Below are positions 18,123-26,443 of a DNA stretch of 64,000 bases, in pieces. The notes under the pieces are model-generated. The model worked only from the letters and a program-made list of their open reading frames with translations, made no database searches and was not told the origin of the DNA. Source of the DNA: JAWPMT01 sp965215825 (GTDB lineage: Bacteria > Bacteroidota > Bacteroidia > Cytophagales > Cyclobacteriaceae); the NCBI GenBank assembly GCA_965215825.1, contig CBDCEM010000003.1, positions 682,001-746,000 of the forward strand, read 5' to 3'. Each line of letters opens with the position of its first letter. Position 1 is the stretch's first letter. The position numbers were made by a program, and so were the translations under genes.

Positions 18123-20725
18123 GCGATATTAAACCTCCAGGATTCATCCGATTCGTGATGTCCCGGCTTTGCCACCCTTATATCTGGGAGAGTGCGGAAG
18201 GGGACTTGTTTGAGTTATTTCAGAAAGACTTGAAACAGGGTAAAAGTAGGTTTCGCGCGAATATGAATTATACCCGTCGGTCGTTCGCATTTATGCGATT
18301 TCGGCGCATGTTATCCCTTTTTACTTCAAAAGCTCACTTTAACACTTACAGCATGTTTAAGTTTCTCTTTAGGATCAGTGCAAGGAATTTACTGAAGCAT
18401 AAGATGGTGTCAGTGATGAGTTTGCTAACGCTTGTGGTGGGTGCGGTCAGTTTCCAATTGGTTTATGCGTGGATCGATAATGAGGCTTCCATGGATGTTT
18501 TCCATGAAAAGGCAGATCAGGTACATATAGGCACAGCCAATTTAACGCCTAACTCGAACCTTATGGCCGGGCATATTGAGCGGCTTTTTGGCTTGGATTA
18601 TGCACAATATCCGGAAATAGAGCAGCACGTGGCGATCCACAATTATCAACCTGGGGAAATCCAGTTCATATCCGCTGGCAGGAGCTTTGATGGAACAGCT
18701 TTGATCTCAGACAGTGCATTTTTTGATTTGTTCAGCTTTCCGACCTTGTTAGGGGACCCTAAGGCAATCCATGATCCGACCAGTATCCTGGTGACCGAAC
18801 AATTTGCGAAACGCGTCTGGGGTGAGGAGTACCCGATCGGGAAAAGAGTTGAAATTAAATGTGACCAGGAAGGTGTTTATCAGGTAGCAGCGGTCCTGCA
18901 GAATATCCCATCCAATAGCTCTCTGTACTTCGATTATCTGATCCCAAGACACTCCAAAAATTTCTGGCGAAGAATGCCACAGGACCTGATTCTCTTATCA
19001 GAAGGGGCTAGTATTGAAGATCTCAATGATCGTGTAAATGAACTGGTAAAAGAGAGTAGATTCAAGGAAGGAACCATTGCTTTTTTGCCACTTACAAGCA
19101 TCTATCACGAGCAGCCTTTCAGCATCAGTCTCTTCGCAAAATACGGGGATAGGACCAATTATTTGGTCATGCAGATTGTAGCATTTGCGTTGCTCCTGAT
19201 CACAATATTTGGCTTTACCAATATTCAAAGCACGGCCTTATTGACCATGACAAAAAAGCTTGGCGTGAAGCGCGTGATCGGCGCGCAGAAAAGGGCCTTG
19301 ATTTTTGAAGTAATCGTGAACATGTTTCTTTATTTCCTCATAGCAGCAGGTATGGCGTTTGTTACGACTCAAATGCTATTCGAGTCCTATACTGAAACCA
19401 TGGAATTGCACCTCGATCATGATCTGCTACTGGACCTGAAAATGATCAGTCTTGTCATTGGCATGGCTGTATTCTTTACAACAATGATTCAGGTATTCAA
19501 ATTGCGTGGTATTAATGCGCTGCAGGCTTTGTCAGGAAAAGTGAATTTTTTCAAAGCAGCTTACCGACAAAAGGTGATCACTTCGATTCAGTATGCGGTA
19601 GCCATATCCTTACTGATCGCTACTGCGATGATTTATCTGCAAATCAACTTTATGCTTAATAAAGAGACCGGACTGAATCAGGAGAACATCGTTCAAACAG
19701 GTTTTTTTGAAATCATTCCTTCAGCAAGACAAGACAGCCTGGAAAGAGAGCGGCTATTGGCCAAATATCGTTTCGTGAGAAACGAACTGGATCGGAACCC
19801 GGATATTACGGCAGTTTCACATGGACAAATTCCCCTGGATTATGCCTATGCCAACTCGTGGAAGCTAGAAGGTTCACCCGATGATTATTTGCCTGTCAAA
19901 ACCTTGAGAGCAGATCCAACTTATCAGCAAGTATTTGACCTTGAAGTGTTGAGTGGAAGATTCTTCAATGATTCACTCGATAGAAACGGAGAGTTGAAAG
20001 TGGTGATCAATGAAGCGGCCATGAAACACTGGGGAATTAAGGATCTTAAAGGTGCCAGGATCGAAGCAGAACCAAGGGGGCGTGCTGAGGTTCAGAAATA
20101 CCAGATCATCGGTATTGTAAAAGACTTTCATTATGAACACTTGTCACAGGCGATTCAACCATTAGTCATGCCGTACTTCTACTTCAGAGATCAGGACATG
20201 TTGATCAGATATGCCGCAGGAAAAGAACAGGAGACCCTGTCTTTTCTGGAAGAGTTGTACCAGAAAGTAAATGAGGGAGGATTCATACGTGCCAATCGAT
20301 TTGAAGAACAAGTTTCGCAGCAGTATCTCACAGAGAAGAAAACCAACAAGATCTACTTGTCATTTGGTATGGTAACATTATTTCTTTCCTGTATTTCGAT
20401 GTTTACCTTCACCTTTCATGAAACCAAAAGGAGAACCAAAGAGATCGGTATTCGAAAAGTAAATGGAGCGTCCATTCGGGACATATTCCAAATGCTCGGA
20501 AAATCTTTCCTTACCACCATTGGCCTGGCTTTCCTTGTGGCATGTCCTGTGGTTTGGCATTTGATGGATCAGTGGCTTGACAACTTTGCTAACCGAATCC
20601 ATTTAGAATGGTGGGTCTTTCTTATGGTGGGGAGTTCAGTTGCGTTAATGGCCTTACTCGTGATCTCATGGCATGTCCTGAAAGTTGCCCGAATCAATCC
20701 GGTAGATACATTGCGCTATGAGTAG
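18119..20725 (+). CDS. FtsX-like ABC permease with PadR-associated prefix domain
   Basis: An 868-residue membrane protein. Residues 1-75 form the permease prefix domain found in PadR-linked transporters (EGDLFELFQKDLKQG). A first transmembrane helix near residue 100 leads into a MacB-type periplasmic domain, then three helices, and the whole unit is repeated (second periplasmic domain about 500-720; last three helices about 745-865). The C-terminal block KEIGIRKVNGASIRDIFQML is the FtsX/MacB coupling motif that contacts an ATPase. No ATP-binding subunit is encoded nearby, so it must use one from elsewhere. Substrate unknown. Confidence 0.88.
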   Translation: MSDIKPPGFIRFVMSRLCHPYIWESAEGDLFELFQKDLKQGKSRFRANMNYTRRSFAFMRFRRMLSLFTSKAHFNTYSMFKFLFRISARNLLKHKMVSVMSLLTLVVGAVSFQLVYAWIDNEASMDVFHEKADQVHIGTANLTPNSNLMAGHIERLFGLDYAQYPEIEQHVAIHNYQPGEIQFISAGRSFDGTALISDSAFFDLFSFPTLLGDPKAIHDPTSILVTEQFAKRVWGEEYPIGKRVEIKCDQEGVYQVAAVLQNIPSNSSLYFDYLIPRHSKNFWRRMPQDLILLSEGASIEDLNDRVNELVKESRFKEGTIAFLPLTSIYHEQPFSISLFAKYGDRTNYLVMQIVAFALLLITIFGFTNIQSTALLTMTKKLGVKRVIGAQKRALIFEVIVNMFLYFLIAAGMAFVTTQMLFESYTETMELHLDHDLLLDLKMISLVIGMAVFFTTMIQVFKLRGINALQALSGKVNFFKAAYRQKVITSIQYAVAISLLIATAMIYLQINFMLNKETGLNQENIVQTGFFEIIPSARQDSLERERLLAKYRFVRNELDRNPDITAVSHGQIPLDYAYANSWKLEGSPDDYLPVKTLRADPTYQQVFDLEVLSGRFFNDSLDRNGELKVVINEAAMKHWGIKDLKGARIEAEPRGRAEVQKYQIIGIVKDFHYEHLSQAIQPLVMPYFYFRDQDMLIRYAAGKEQETLSFLEELYQKVNEGGFIRANRFEEQVSQQYLTEKKTNKIYLSFGMVTLFLSCISMFTFTFHETKRRTKEIGIRKVNGASIRDIFQMLGKSFLTTIGLAFLVACPVVWHLMDQWLDNFANRIHLEWWVFLMVGSSVALMALLVISWHVLKVARINPVDTLRYE

Positions 20726-20745
20726 ACATGACTGCAGATTTCTAT

Positions 20746-21957
20746 TCATTCATTCTCAGACCTGAGCTTTTTGATCTGTTGTTGGTACTGCTCATCTCCA
20801 CTTATTTGATAAGCTTTTTCCAGGTATTCGATCGCGCTGAGAGGTTGATCAGTTCCAAGGTAGAAGTGGGCAAGATTGCTTTGAGCTTCTTCACTACTGG
20901 TGTAGAATCTTGCTGCATATTCAAAGAAAAAACCTGCTTTTTCCTTTTGCTCCATTTGCATGTACATCTGGCCACCAATTGTGAATAGTTCTTCACTTCC
21001 TGCAGGCGAAGGATAACCAAAGTTTTTCGAAAGGACGCTTTCTCGCGCTTCAATAAGGGCTTTCAAAGTTCCAATGGGAGTTTCAGGAGAATTGTATTCT
21101 GAAGCATTCTTCAATTGATACCAATCAAAGGCGAAACGCAAACCATCAATCATGGAGGGCAAGGGCACGGTTCCATGGATATCATTGGGATAATACTTCC
21201 ATTGGAGCCTAAAGGCTTCAGAGGAAATGGAATTTGCAGCATGGCAAAAAGTAAGAACGGAGCGAGCCAGCATCGCATGTGGTGAATCCGATTGCATTAC
21301 TTCATCGATTCCAATGGATTCATCCGAACGATCCAAAGGACTGGCGAGCGAAATAAAGAGAGAATTGTTTTTGAAATTGACCTGATCCAGCTTTTGTAGA
21401 GATTCATTGAGGAATCGCTGATTATCCCAATAGAGACTAGGATCTATGGCAATGTAGTTATTGAATAAATCAGTGTGATTTACAAGCGTATTTAACGTAA
21501 ATAACCCTGCATGCGAATGCCCGATCAATGTGCGATAGGAGGTCGTTGCGTATTTTTCATCGATATAAGGGATTAGCTCTTGTTCGAGGAATGCAGTAAA
21601 CTTTTCGGCACCCCCGCTTTCCATTCCTTTCACCTTGGTTGGCGTTAAATCCCGATCCCGGTTTGCCCGATTTGAGATACCCACCAGAATCATTTTGGGC
21701 AGGTAGTTACCCCAGTAATAATGATGTACTGTAGCCAGTCCTGCCATTTGGTCCCCTCCATCCAGGATATATACCACCGGGTATCGATCATAGGACCTGG
21801 CATCATCCGGAATCTGAACCCAGATGTCACGGGATTCACCCAAAACCTGGGATTGAAGGGTCTCTTTATGTAGCTTGGCAGAAGCAGGATCTTGCGCACT
21901 TAATTGAGTAGTTATAAAAATAGTGTGTGCAATAATAATTTGGACAAGCGTTTTCAT
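20746..21957 (-). CDS. Exported Fes/IroE-like esterase with C-terminal TPR-like region
   Basis: A 403-residue exported hydrolase: signal peptide (cleavage after LSAQ, residue 22), then an esterase domain of the enterochelin-esterase/esterase-D type. YPVVYILDGGDQ marks the N-terminal core, GHSHAGLFTLNTL is the nucleophile elbow (catalytic Ser) and YYPNDIHGTVPLPS holds the probable His. Residues 300-400 are helical with a TPR-like ending (AIEYLEKAYQISGDEQYQQ). It lies 45 bp after the M56 gene on the same strand and is probably the effector gene of the BlaI-controlled operon. Substrate unknown. Confidence 0.82.
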   Translation of the reverse strand: MKTLVQIIIAHTIFITTQLSAQDPASAKLHKETLQSQVLGESRDIWVQIPDDARSYDRYPVVYILDGGDQMAGLATVHHYYWGNYLPKMILVGISNRANRDRDLTPTKVKGMESGGAEKFTAFLEQELIPYIDEKYATTSYRTLIGHSHAGLFTLNTLVNHTDLFNNYIAIDPSLYWDNQRFLNESLQKLDQVNFKNNSLFISLASPLDRSDESIGIDEVMQSDSPHAMLARSVLTFCHAANSISSEAFRLQWKYYPNDIHGTVPLPSMIDGLRFAFDWYQLKNASEYNSPETPIGTLKALIEARESVLSKNFGYPSPAGSEELFTIGGQMYMQMEQKEKAGFFFEYAARFYTSSEEAQSNLAHFYLGTDQPLSAIEYLEKAYQISGDEQYQQQIKKLRSENE

Positions 21958-22002
21958 GTCTTTGGTTTAAAAGGATTAATGAAATGGGTACTAGCTACTT
22001 TT

Positions 22003-23055
22003 CTAATCCGGCTGGTCCGACTCAATGGGTGTCAGGTAGGGAGGTAGCGTATAGACGGACTTCTTTTGTGCATTGTTCATGCGACTATAGATTTCCTGTA
22101 ATTCATCGTACTGATCGCGGTTTTCGATGGGTAGTAGAACACCTTCATTCAAATCTTTTTCGCTCATTTCACCGGTACGGAGTATCTCTTCCATACTTGC
22201 AGTGTACCTCCAGTACTTTAGCATTTCTTTTCCGGTTACGCCACTACTGTCTGAGCAAGCCCAAATGACCCCTACAAATAAGGGAATGACCAAAAACTGC
22301 TTTAAATATTGCGTCTTGCTTTTAGGCCGGGTCATCATTAGGAATCGTTTTTTGGTAAGAGAAAAGTTGAAACCGCTGGCGATGGAAGGTGTTTTGCTTG
22401 CCATGAAATAGCTAAGCAAGGTTTTTTGATAATTTGAAATGCTCTCAGAGCTGTTTAGGGCTGATTGATCCGCCAGAAATTCATGGTTGAGTCGCATGGA
22501 GTTTTTGAATAGTCCAAGTATTGGATTAATCCAAAAACAGGCCTTCACAAGCTCTATGAAAAGAATATCGAAGGTATGTCTTTGCCTGACATGTGCGATC
22601 TCATGTTCGAGCAGTTCCGGCTGAATTTCACTGAAGTCTTTTTCACTGATGAATACATAGTTGAGGAACGAGTAAGGTGGGTGTGATTCATTTGTCAGTA
22701 TGATTTGAGTATTGCTGATGATTTTCAACTTTCCTGTTTTGGCTTTGCGGAGTAGTTGATAGGCATCCACTCCAAATCGCAACAAGAAGATACTGCTGAC
22801 AAAGAGATAGAGTAAATTGAAAATAACTTCCCATCTCAGGATATTTTGATCTACCGTTTGTTGGGTGACACTCAGGTAAGATTTGAATGTTTCAGGCCCT
22901 GAAAAAGAGATCAATGGAATGATCAGGGAAAGGGCCAGGCCGGCCAATAAAAAGAAGCGATTAAATACAAACGCTTTTTCTCGTTCCAACACCAACTTGT
23001 AGAACCCATAGATGCCTATCAGGGCCAGACTGAACCTTAGTAGATAAAGAATCAT
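22003..23055 (-). CDS. M56/BlaR1-type membrane metallopeptidase
   Basis: A 350-residue inner-membrane zinc peptidase of the BlaR1 family. Helices near residues 1-20, 33-50 and 75-95 precede the catalytic HEIAH at 151-155; NHEFLADQ at 190-197 supplies the third ligand region. A further helix near 255-270 leads to a short periplasmic tail with no penicillin-binding domain, so the signal is not evidently a beta-lactam. It probably inactivates the BlaI repressor encoded by the gene that overlaps its start by four bases. Confidence 0.87.
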   Translation of the reverse strand: MILYLLRFSLALIGIYGFYKLVLEREKAFVFNRFFLLAGLALSLIIPLISFSGPETFKSYLSVTQQTVDQNILRWEVIFNLLYLFVSSIFLLRFGVDAYQLLRKAKTGKLKIISNTQIILTNESHPPYSFLNYVFISEKDFSEIQPELLEHEIAHVRQRHTFDILFIELVKACFWINPILGLFKNSMRLNHEFLADQSALNSSESISNYQKTLLSYFMASKTPSIASGFNFSLTKKRFLMMTRPKSKTQYLKQFLVIPLFVGVIWACSDSSGVTGKEMLKYWRYTASMEEILRTGEMSEKDLNEGVLLPIENRDQYDELQEIYSRMNNAQKKSVYTLPPYLTPIESDQPD

Positions 23056-23423
23056 TTTGGTGTGTCTTTAATTTTATCATCAATGATTCCACGCAATTCT
23101 TCCAGTTCTTTCCTGGACAGGTTTGCATTTTGAGCGAAGAACGAGGCAAACCGTCCACTGGATCCTTGAAAGAATGTAGTGATCATATTTTTGAGATAGG
23201 AAGAGGAGTAGTCACGCTCGTCAATTAGAGGAAAATACTGGCGGGAGTTACCATGCAATTCATAGTCAATCGCCCCTTTATCCGATAAACGCTTCAATAA
23301 AGTGGCGAGCGTTGTGGTGGCTGGCTTGGGTTCGGGATGAGCCTCCATCAAGTCCTTCATATAAACTTTTTTCATGCGCCAGATCAAACCCATTAAATAT
23401 TCTTCCTTGCCAGATAACTTCAT
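23052..23423 (-). CDS. BlaI/MecI-family repressor
   Basis: A 123-residue winged-helix repressor (EEYLMGLIWRMKKVYMKDLMEAHPE, then TTLATLLKRLSDKGAIDYELHGNSRQYFPL and a C-terminal dimerisation helix). Family members bind TACA-N2-TGTA operators and are cleaved when the partner M56 peptidase is activated. The gene begins the operon BlaI-M56-esterase. Two consensus operators sit immediately upstream, so autorepression is very likely. Confidence 0.92.
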   Translation of the reverse strand: MKLSGKEEYLMGLIWRMKKVYMKDLMEAHPEPKPATTTLATLLKRLSDKGAIDYELHGNSRQYFPLIDERDYSSSYLKNMITTFFQGSSGRFASFFAQNANLSRKELEELRGIIDDKIKDTPK

Positions 23424-23444
23424 ATTCTATAGTAATAGAGTATT

Positions 23445-23488
23445 TTCTACAAATGTAGAATGAATATCCGTGTTCTACAAATGTAGAA
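23445..23488 (-). promoter_or_regulatory. BlaI promoter built from two operators
   Basis: Two identical 16-bp copies of TTCTACAAATGTAGAA lie at 23445-23460 and 23473-23488, each containing the BlaI/MecI core TACA-N2-TGTA. Read on the minus strand, the proximal copy supplies a perfect -7 box TACATTTG (23450-23457) and the distal copy supplies the -33 TTTG (23478-23481), exactly 20 bp apart. Repressor binding would cover both promoter elements. A weaker related sequence, TTCTATAGTAATAGAG, follows near 23425-23440. Confidence 0.8.
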
Positions 23489-23556
23489 TGACCGAAACGA
23501 TTTAGTAAGCCTGGAATTCGTTCTGGTAAATTCCCCGTGAATGAACAATTTGTGGA

Positions 23557-23579
23557 ATTACGCGTAATTTGTACGCAAT
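23557..23579. promoter_or_regulatory. Candidate NrtR-type operator A
   Basis: GCGT (23562-23565), seven bases, ACGC (23573-23576), flanked by ATTAC on the left and AAT on the right, directly abutting the ATG of the Nudix regulator at 23580. It shares GCGT-N7-ACGC with sites B and C downstream. The position implies autorepression. Confidence 0.55.
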
Positions 23580-24260
23580 ATGTCTCGACCCAATATTAGC
23601 CTTACTGTCGATGGGGTAGTTTTTGGTTATAATGCTACCCCCCGTATTTCTGTTTTGCTGGTAAAAAGAAAATACGACCCCTTTAAAGACCATTGGGCCA
23701 TTCCTGGTGGGTTCGTTGAGCAAGATGAATCTCTGGAGCAAGCAGTACATCGTGAATTAGAAGAAGAGACCGGAGTAAACATCAGTTATCTCGAACAACT
23801 TTACACGTTTGGAACTCCAAAGCGTGATCCAAGGGGACGCGTGGTTTCCGTGGCCTACTTTGGACTGGTAAGACCTGATACCGTAAATGTCAATGCGTCT
23901 TCTGATGCCAAAGAGGCAGCCTGGTTCGATATTAATGAACTTCCGGATTTGGCATTTGATCATCAGGAGATCATGAATGTGGCAATTACCCGACTAAGAG
24001 CGAAAATCACCTATGAACCCATAGGTTTTGAATTATTGGAGGAACGTTTTCCGTTTTCAGATTTAGAAAACCTATACAGTACTTTGCTGGGAAGGGAGAT
24101 TGATCGGCGCAACTTCCGGAAGAAGATCCTGAGCTATGGTATGCTGGATGAACTAGATGAAAAAGTCAAAAAGGGAGCAGGAAGACCAGCCAATTTGTTT
24201 CAATTCAACAAGACCAGGTATTTTCAACTTAAGGAAGAGGGAATTTTATTTGAAATTTAA
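23580..24260 (+). CDS. NrtR-like Nudix transcriptional regulator
   Basis: A 226-residue protein with an N-terminal Nudix domain (about 5-140) and a C-terminal winged helix (about 150-226; LYSTLLGREIDRRNFRKKI, then GRPANLFQFN). This is the NrtR/AraR architecture, in which the Nudix fold serves as ligand sensor. The Nudix box (44-66, G-x5-E-x7-REL-EEE-TGV) is complete, so it may also still hydrolyse a nucleotide. NrtR proteins respond to ADP-ribose or related NAD metabolites, whereas the Bacteroides homologue AraR senses arabinose. The adjacent NAD-kinase-like gene favours a link to NAD. Matching palindromes lie upstream of this gene and of the next operon. Confidence 0.88.
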   Translation: MSRPNISLTVDGVVFGYNATPRISVLLVKRKYDPFKDHWAIPGGFVEQDESLEQAVHRELEEETGVNISYLEQLYTFGTPKRDPRGRVVSVAYFGLVRPDTVNVNASSDAKEAAWFDINELPDLAFDHQEIMNVAITRLRAKITYEPIGFELLEERFPFSDLENLYSTLLGREIDRRNFRKKILSYGMLDELDEKVKKGAGRPANLFQFNKTRYFQLKEEGILFEI

Positions 24261-24287
24261 AACACTCTAAATCAGCATCTTACCTTA

Positions 24288-24308
24288 TTTGCGTAAAATA
24301 AACGCAAA
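24288..24308. promoter_or_regulatory. Candidate NrtR-type operator B
   Basis: TTTGCGT (24288-24294), seven bases, ACGCAAA (24302-24308): a perfect inverted repeat of the same GCGT-N7-ACGC form as site A. It lies 85 bp ahead of the SPFH gene. Confidence 0.65.
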
Positions 24309-24340
24309 AAAAGTCAAATCAAAGTGAATCTTAAGGTGAT

Positions 24341-24367
24341 CTATTTGCGTGTAGAATACACAAATAG
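24341..24367. promoter_or_regulatory. Candidate NrtR-type operator C
   Basis: TTTGCGT (24344-24350), seven bases, ACACAAA (24358-24364), within longer arms CTATTTG...CAAATAG. It differs from site B by one base in the right half and lies 26 bp ahead of the SPFH start. B and C are 56 bp apart centre to centre, a distance that would let two dimers bind on nearly the same DNA face. Confidence 0.6.
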
Positions 24368-24392
24368 AATATTTCACTTAAACTAATTCATC

Positions 24393-25406
24393 ATGTTTGG
24401 CTTTAACTACATCAAATTCGATTCTATGAATCATGTCATTCTCTATAAGAATGGCAAGATCATCAAGGAAGGTAGGGGATTGTCCTTCTTCTATTTTGTT
24501 CCCAATTCGTCTATCGTCTCTATTCCTATGGAGAGTAACGATTTTCAGTTCGTCTTTAAGGAATCCACTAAGGATTACCAGGAAGTAACTATTCAAGGCC
24601 AGATTACCTACAAAGTGATTGCTCCCAAACAACTAGCAGAGAGCCTTGATTTCACTGTCAATTCCAATGGAAAATATTTGAAGGAGGATTATGAAAAGAT
24701 TCAACAACGGATCATCAATGAAGCACAAACGGCGAGCGCTGCTGTGATCCAGGGGTTGAATGTAAAAGAAGCACTAAGACGTCTTCAGGAGATTGAGAGC
24801 AGTATTTTGAAAAGCGTTCAATCTTCAAAAACAGTGAACATGTTGGGCCTGGAAATCATGAGTGTGAATGTGCTGGGCGTAACTCCTAATCCGGAAATGG
24901 CTAGGGCATTGGAGGCTCAAACCCGGGAGTCTTTGCAAAAAGAAGCGGACCAGGCAATATACGAGCGTCGAAACTTCGCAGTTGAGCAAGAGCGAACCAT
25001 CAAAGAAAGTGAGTTAAATACGGAGATCGCAGTGGAGGAGAAGCAAAAACAGATTGCAGAGAAGCAAATGGAGACGGAGATCGTCAAGCAGGAGAATGAG
25101 CAGCAATTGCAAGAGATGGAAATGAAGTCCAATATTTCCCTTGAAGAACAAAAGCAATCGCTCATTGACCTGAAGGTGAAGAATGAGAAGAAAGAGGCGG
25201 ATGCACATGAGTATGTCCTTACGGCATCTTTGAAACCATATCAATCACTTGATTGGAAAACTTTGATGGCGATCAATTCCAGGGGAATGCAGGCAAAAGA
25301 CAATATAGCCCTGGCGTTCAGAGAATTGGCTGAAAATGCAGGTAAAATAGGGAACCTCAATATCTCCCCTGAACTTCTTGATTCAATTATGACTACTAAG
25401 AAGTAA
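24393..25406 (+). CDS. Cytosolic SPFH (band 7/prohibitin-like) coiled-coil protein
   Basis: A 337-residue protein with an SPFH domain (about 1-195; VILYKNGKIIKEGRGLSFFY, then VTIQGQITYKV and VNMLGLEIMSVNVLGVTPNPE). A long charged coiled coil follows (about 195-280, dominated by Glu, Lys and Gln) and a short C-terminal globular tail. There is no N-terminal membrane helix, unlike flotillins and HflK/C, so it is cytosolic or peripherally attached. SPFH proteins assemble into large cages or rings. The gene is followed after 5 bp by the NAD-kinase-like gene, and both lie behind two NrtR-type operators. Confidence 0.85.
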   Translation: MFGFNYIKFDSMNHVILYKNGKIIKEGRGLSFFYFVPNSSIVSIPMESNDFQFVFKESTKDYQEVTIQGQITYKVIAPKQLAESLDFTVNSNGKYLKEDYEKIQQRIINEAQTASAAVIQGLNVKEALRRLQEIESSILKSVQSSKTVNMLGLEIMSVNVLGVTPNPEMARALEAQTRESLQKEADQAIYERRNFAVEQERTIKESELNTEIAVEEKQKQIAEKQMETEIVKQENEQQLQEMEMKSNISLEEQKQSLIDLKVKNEKKEADAHEYVLTASLKPYQSLDWKTLMAINSRGMQAKDNIALAFRELAENAGKIGNLNISPELLDSIMTTKK

Positions 25407-25411
25407 GCGTC

Positions 25412-26332
25412 ATGGAGTTCGAGAAAGCAATAATTATACGGGATAAGACGAGGCTTGAGCAATTGATTGAACGATTCAATTCTAAAGCTCAGGCCAAGTT
25501 TTATCTGGAGAGTTCTGGCGGCGATTTTGAGTTCTATGAGCATGAACATCGTCGGTTTTATAGTTCTTTGAAGCAATCACAAGAGGTTGTTTCACAGCGA
25601 TTCAAAACCAAAGTCATTGATCGTTCTTTTTTGTCGACTTACCTTTTTGCAGCAACTGACCTTATCGTTGTGATTGGTCAGGATGGCCTGGTAGCGAACA
25701 CCGCAAAGTATGTGAGTAAGATGCCCATCATCGCTATAAATCCCAATCCGGACCAATATGATGGCGTTTTGCTACCTTATCAGGCGGAAAACGTTGGCGG
25801 TGCAATCGACGGCCTGTTGACAGGTAGACATCAGATTCGCAGCATTACCATGGCAGAAGCGGTACTCAATGATGATCAGCGATTGCTGGCGTTCAATGAT
25901 TTCTATCTCGGGGCAGCGTCTCACGTTTCTTCCCGCTATGAAATCTCTTACCGGGGGAAGACTGAAAATCAATCGTCAAGCGGTATCATCGTTTCGACGG
26001 GGGCTGGATCTACAGGTTGGTTGAGTTCTGTTTTCAATATGGCTAACAATGTGAAAGGACGATTGGATCAACGTGACCCAGGCTCGAAACTGGATTGGGA
26101 AACGGAGCAATTGATTTTCGTGGTGCGAGAACCCTTCCTAAGTAAAATGACAGGAATTGATATTGGCTACGGGACCATTACTAAAAACGGCAAACTCAAA
26201 GTGGTTTCTAAGATGCCTGCCAATGGAGTTATTTTTAGCGATGGCATTGAATCGGACTTTCTCAACTTCAATTCGGGCAGTACTGTGGAGATAGGCATTG
26301 CCGAGGAAAAGGCCTACCTGGTAGTTGGTTAG
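25412..26332 (+). CDS. ATP-NAD kinase-like enzyme
   Basis: A 306-residue protein of the NAD/diacylglycerol kinase superfamily. The strand-turn DLIVVIGQDG (83-92) is the GGDG motif with Gln in the second position; PIIAINPNP follows, NDF (162-164) replaces the NE/D ribose-binding pair, and SSGIIVSTGAGSTGW (189-203) is the conserved C-terminal motif. It is longer than many NAD kinases, with about 80 N-terminal residues before the motif, and is likely a second, specialised paralogue. Expected reaction: phosphorylation of NAD(H). It is coupled to the SPFH gene and under probable NrtR-like control. Confidence 0.8.
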   Translation: MEFEKAIIIRDKTRLEQLIERFNSKAQAKFYLESSGGDFEFYEHEHRRFYSSLKQSQEVVSQRFKTKVIDRSFLSTYLFAATDLIVVIGQDGLVANTAKYVSKMPIIAINPNPDQYDGVLLPYQAENVGGAIDGLLTGRHQIRSITMAEAVLNDDQRLLAFNDFYLGAASHVSSRYEISYRGKTENQSSSGIIVSTGAGSTGWLSSVFNMANNVKGRLDQRDPGSKLDWETEQLIFVVREPFLSKMTGIDIGYGTITKNGKLKVVSKMPANGVIFSDGIESDFLNFNSGSTVEIGIAEEKAYLVVG

Positions 26333-26443
26333 AGGGTTTTGAAACAGCTAAATTTCGATCAGATGTCCTTCAGGGGACGCGATAAAAATAACCCTATCAT
26401 ACAATAATGTTAATTTCAAGTTTCTTAATATCAACCCAGTTTT

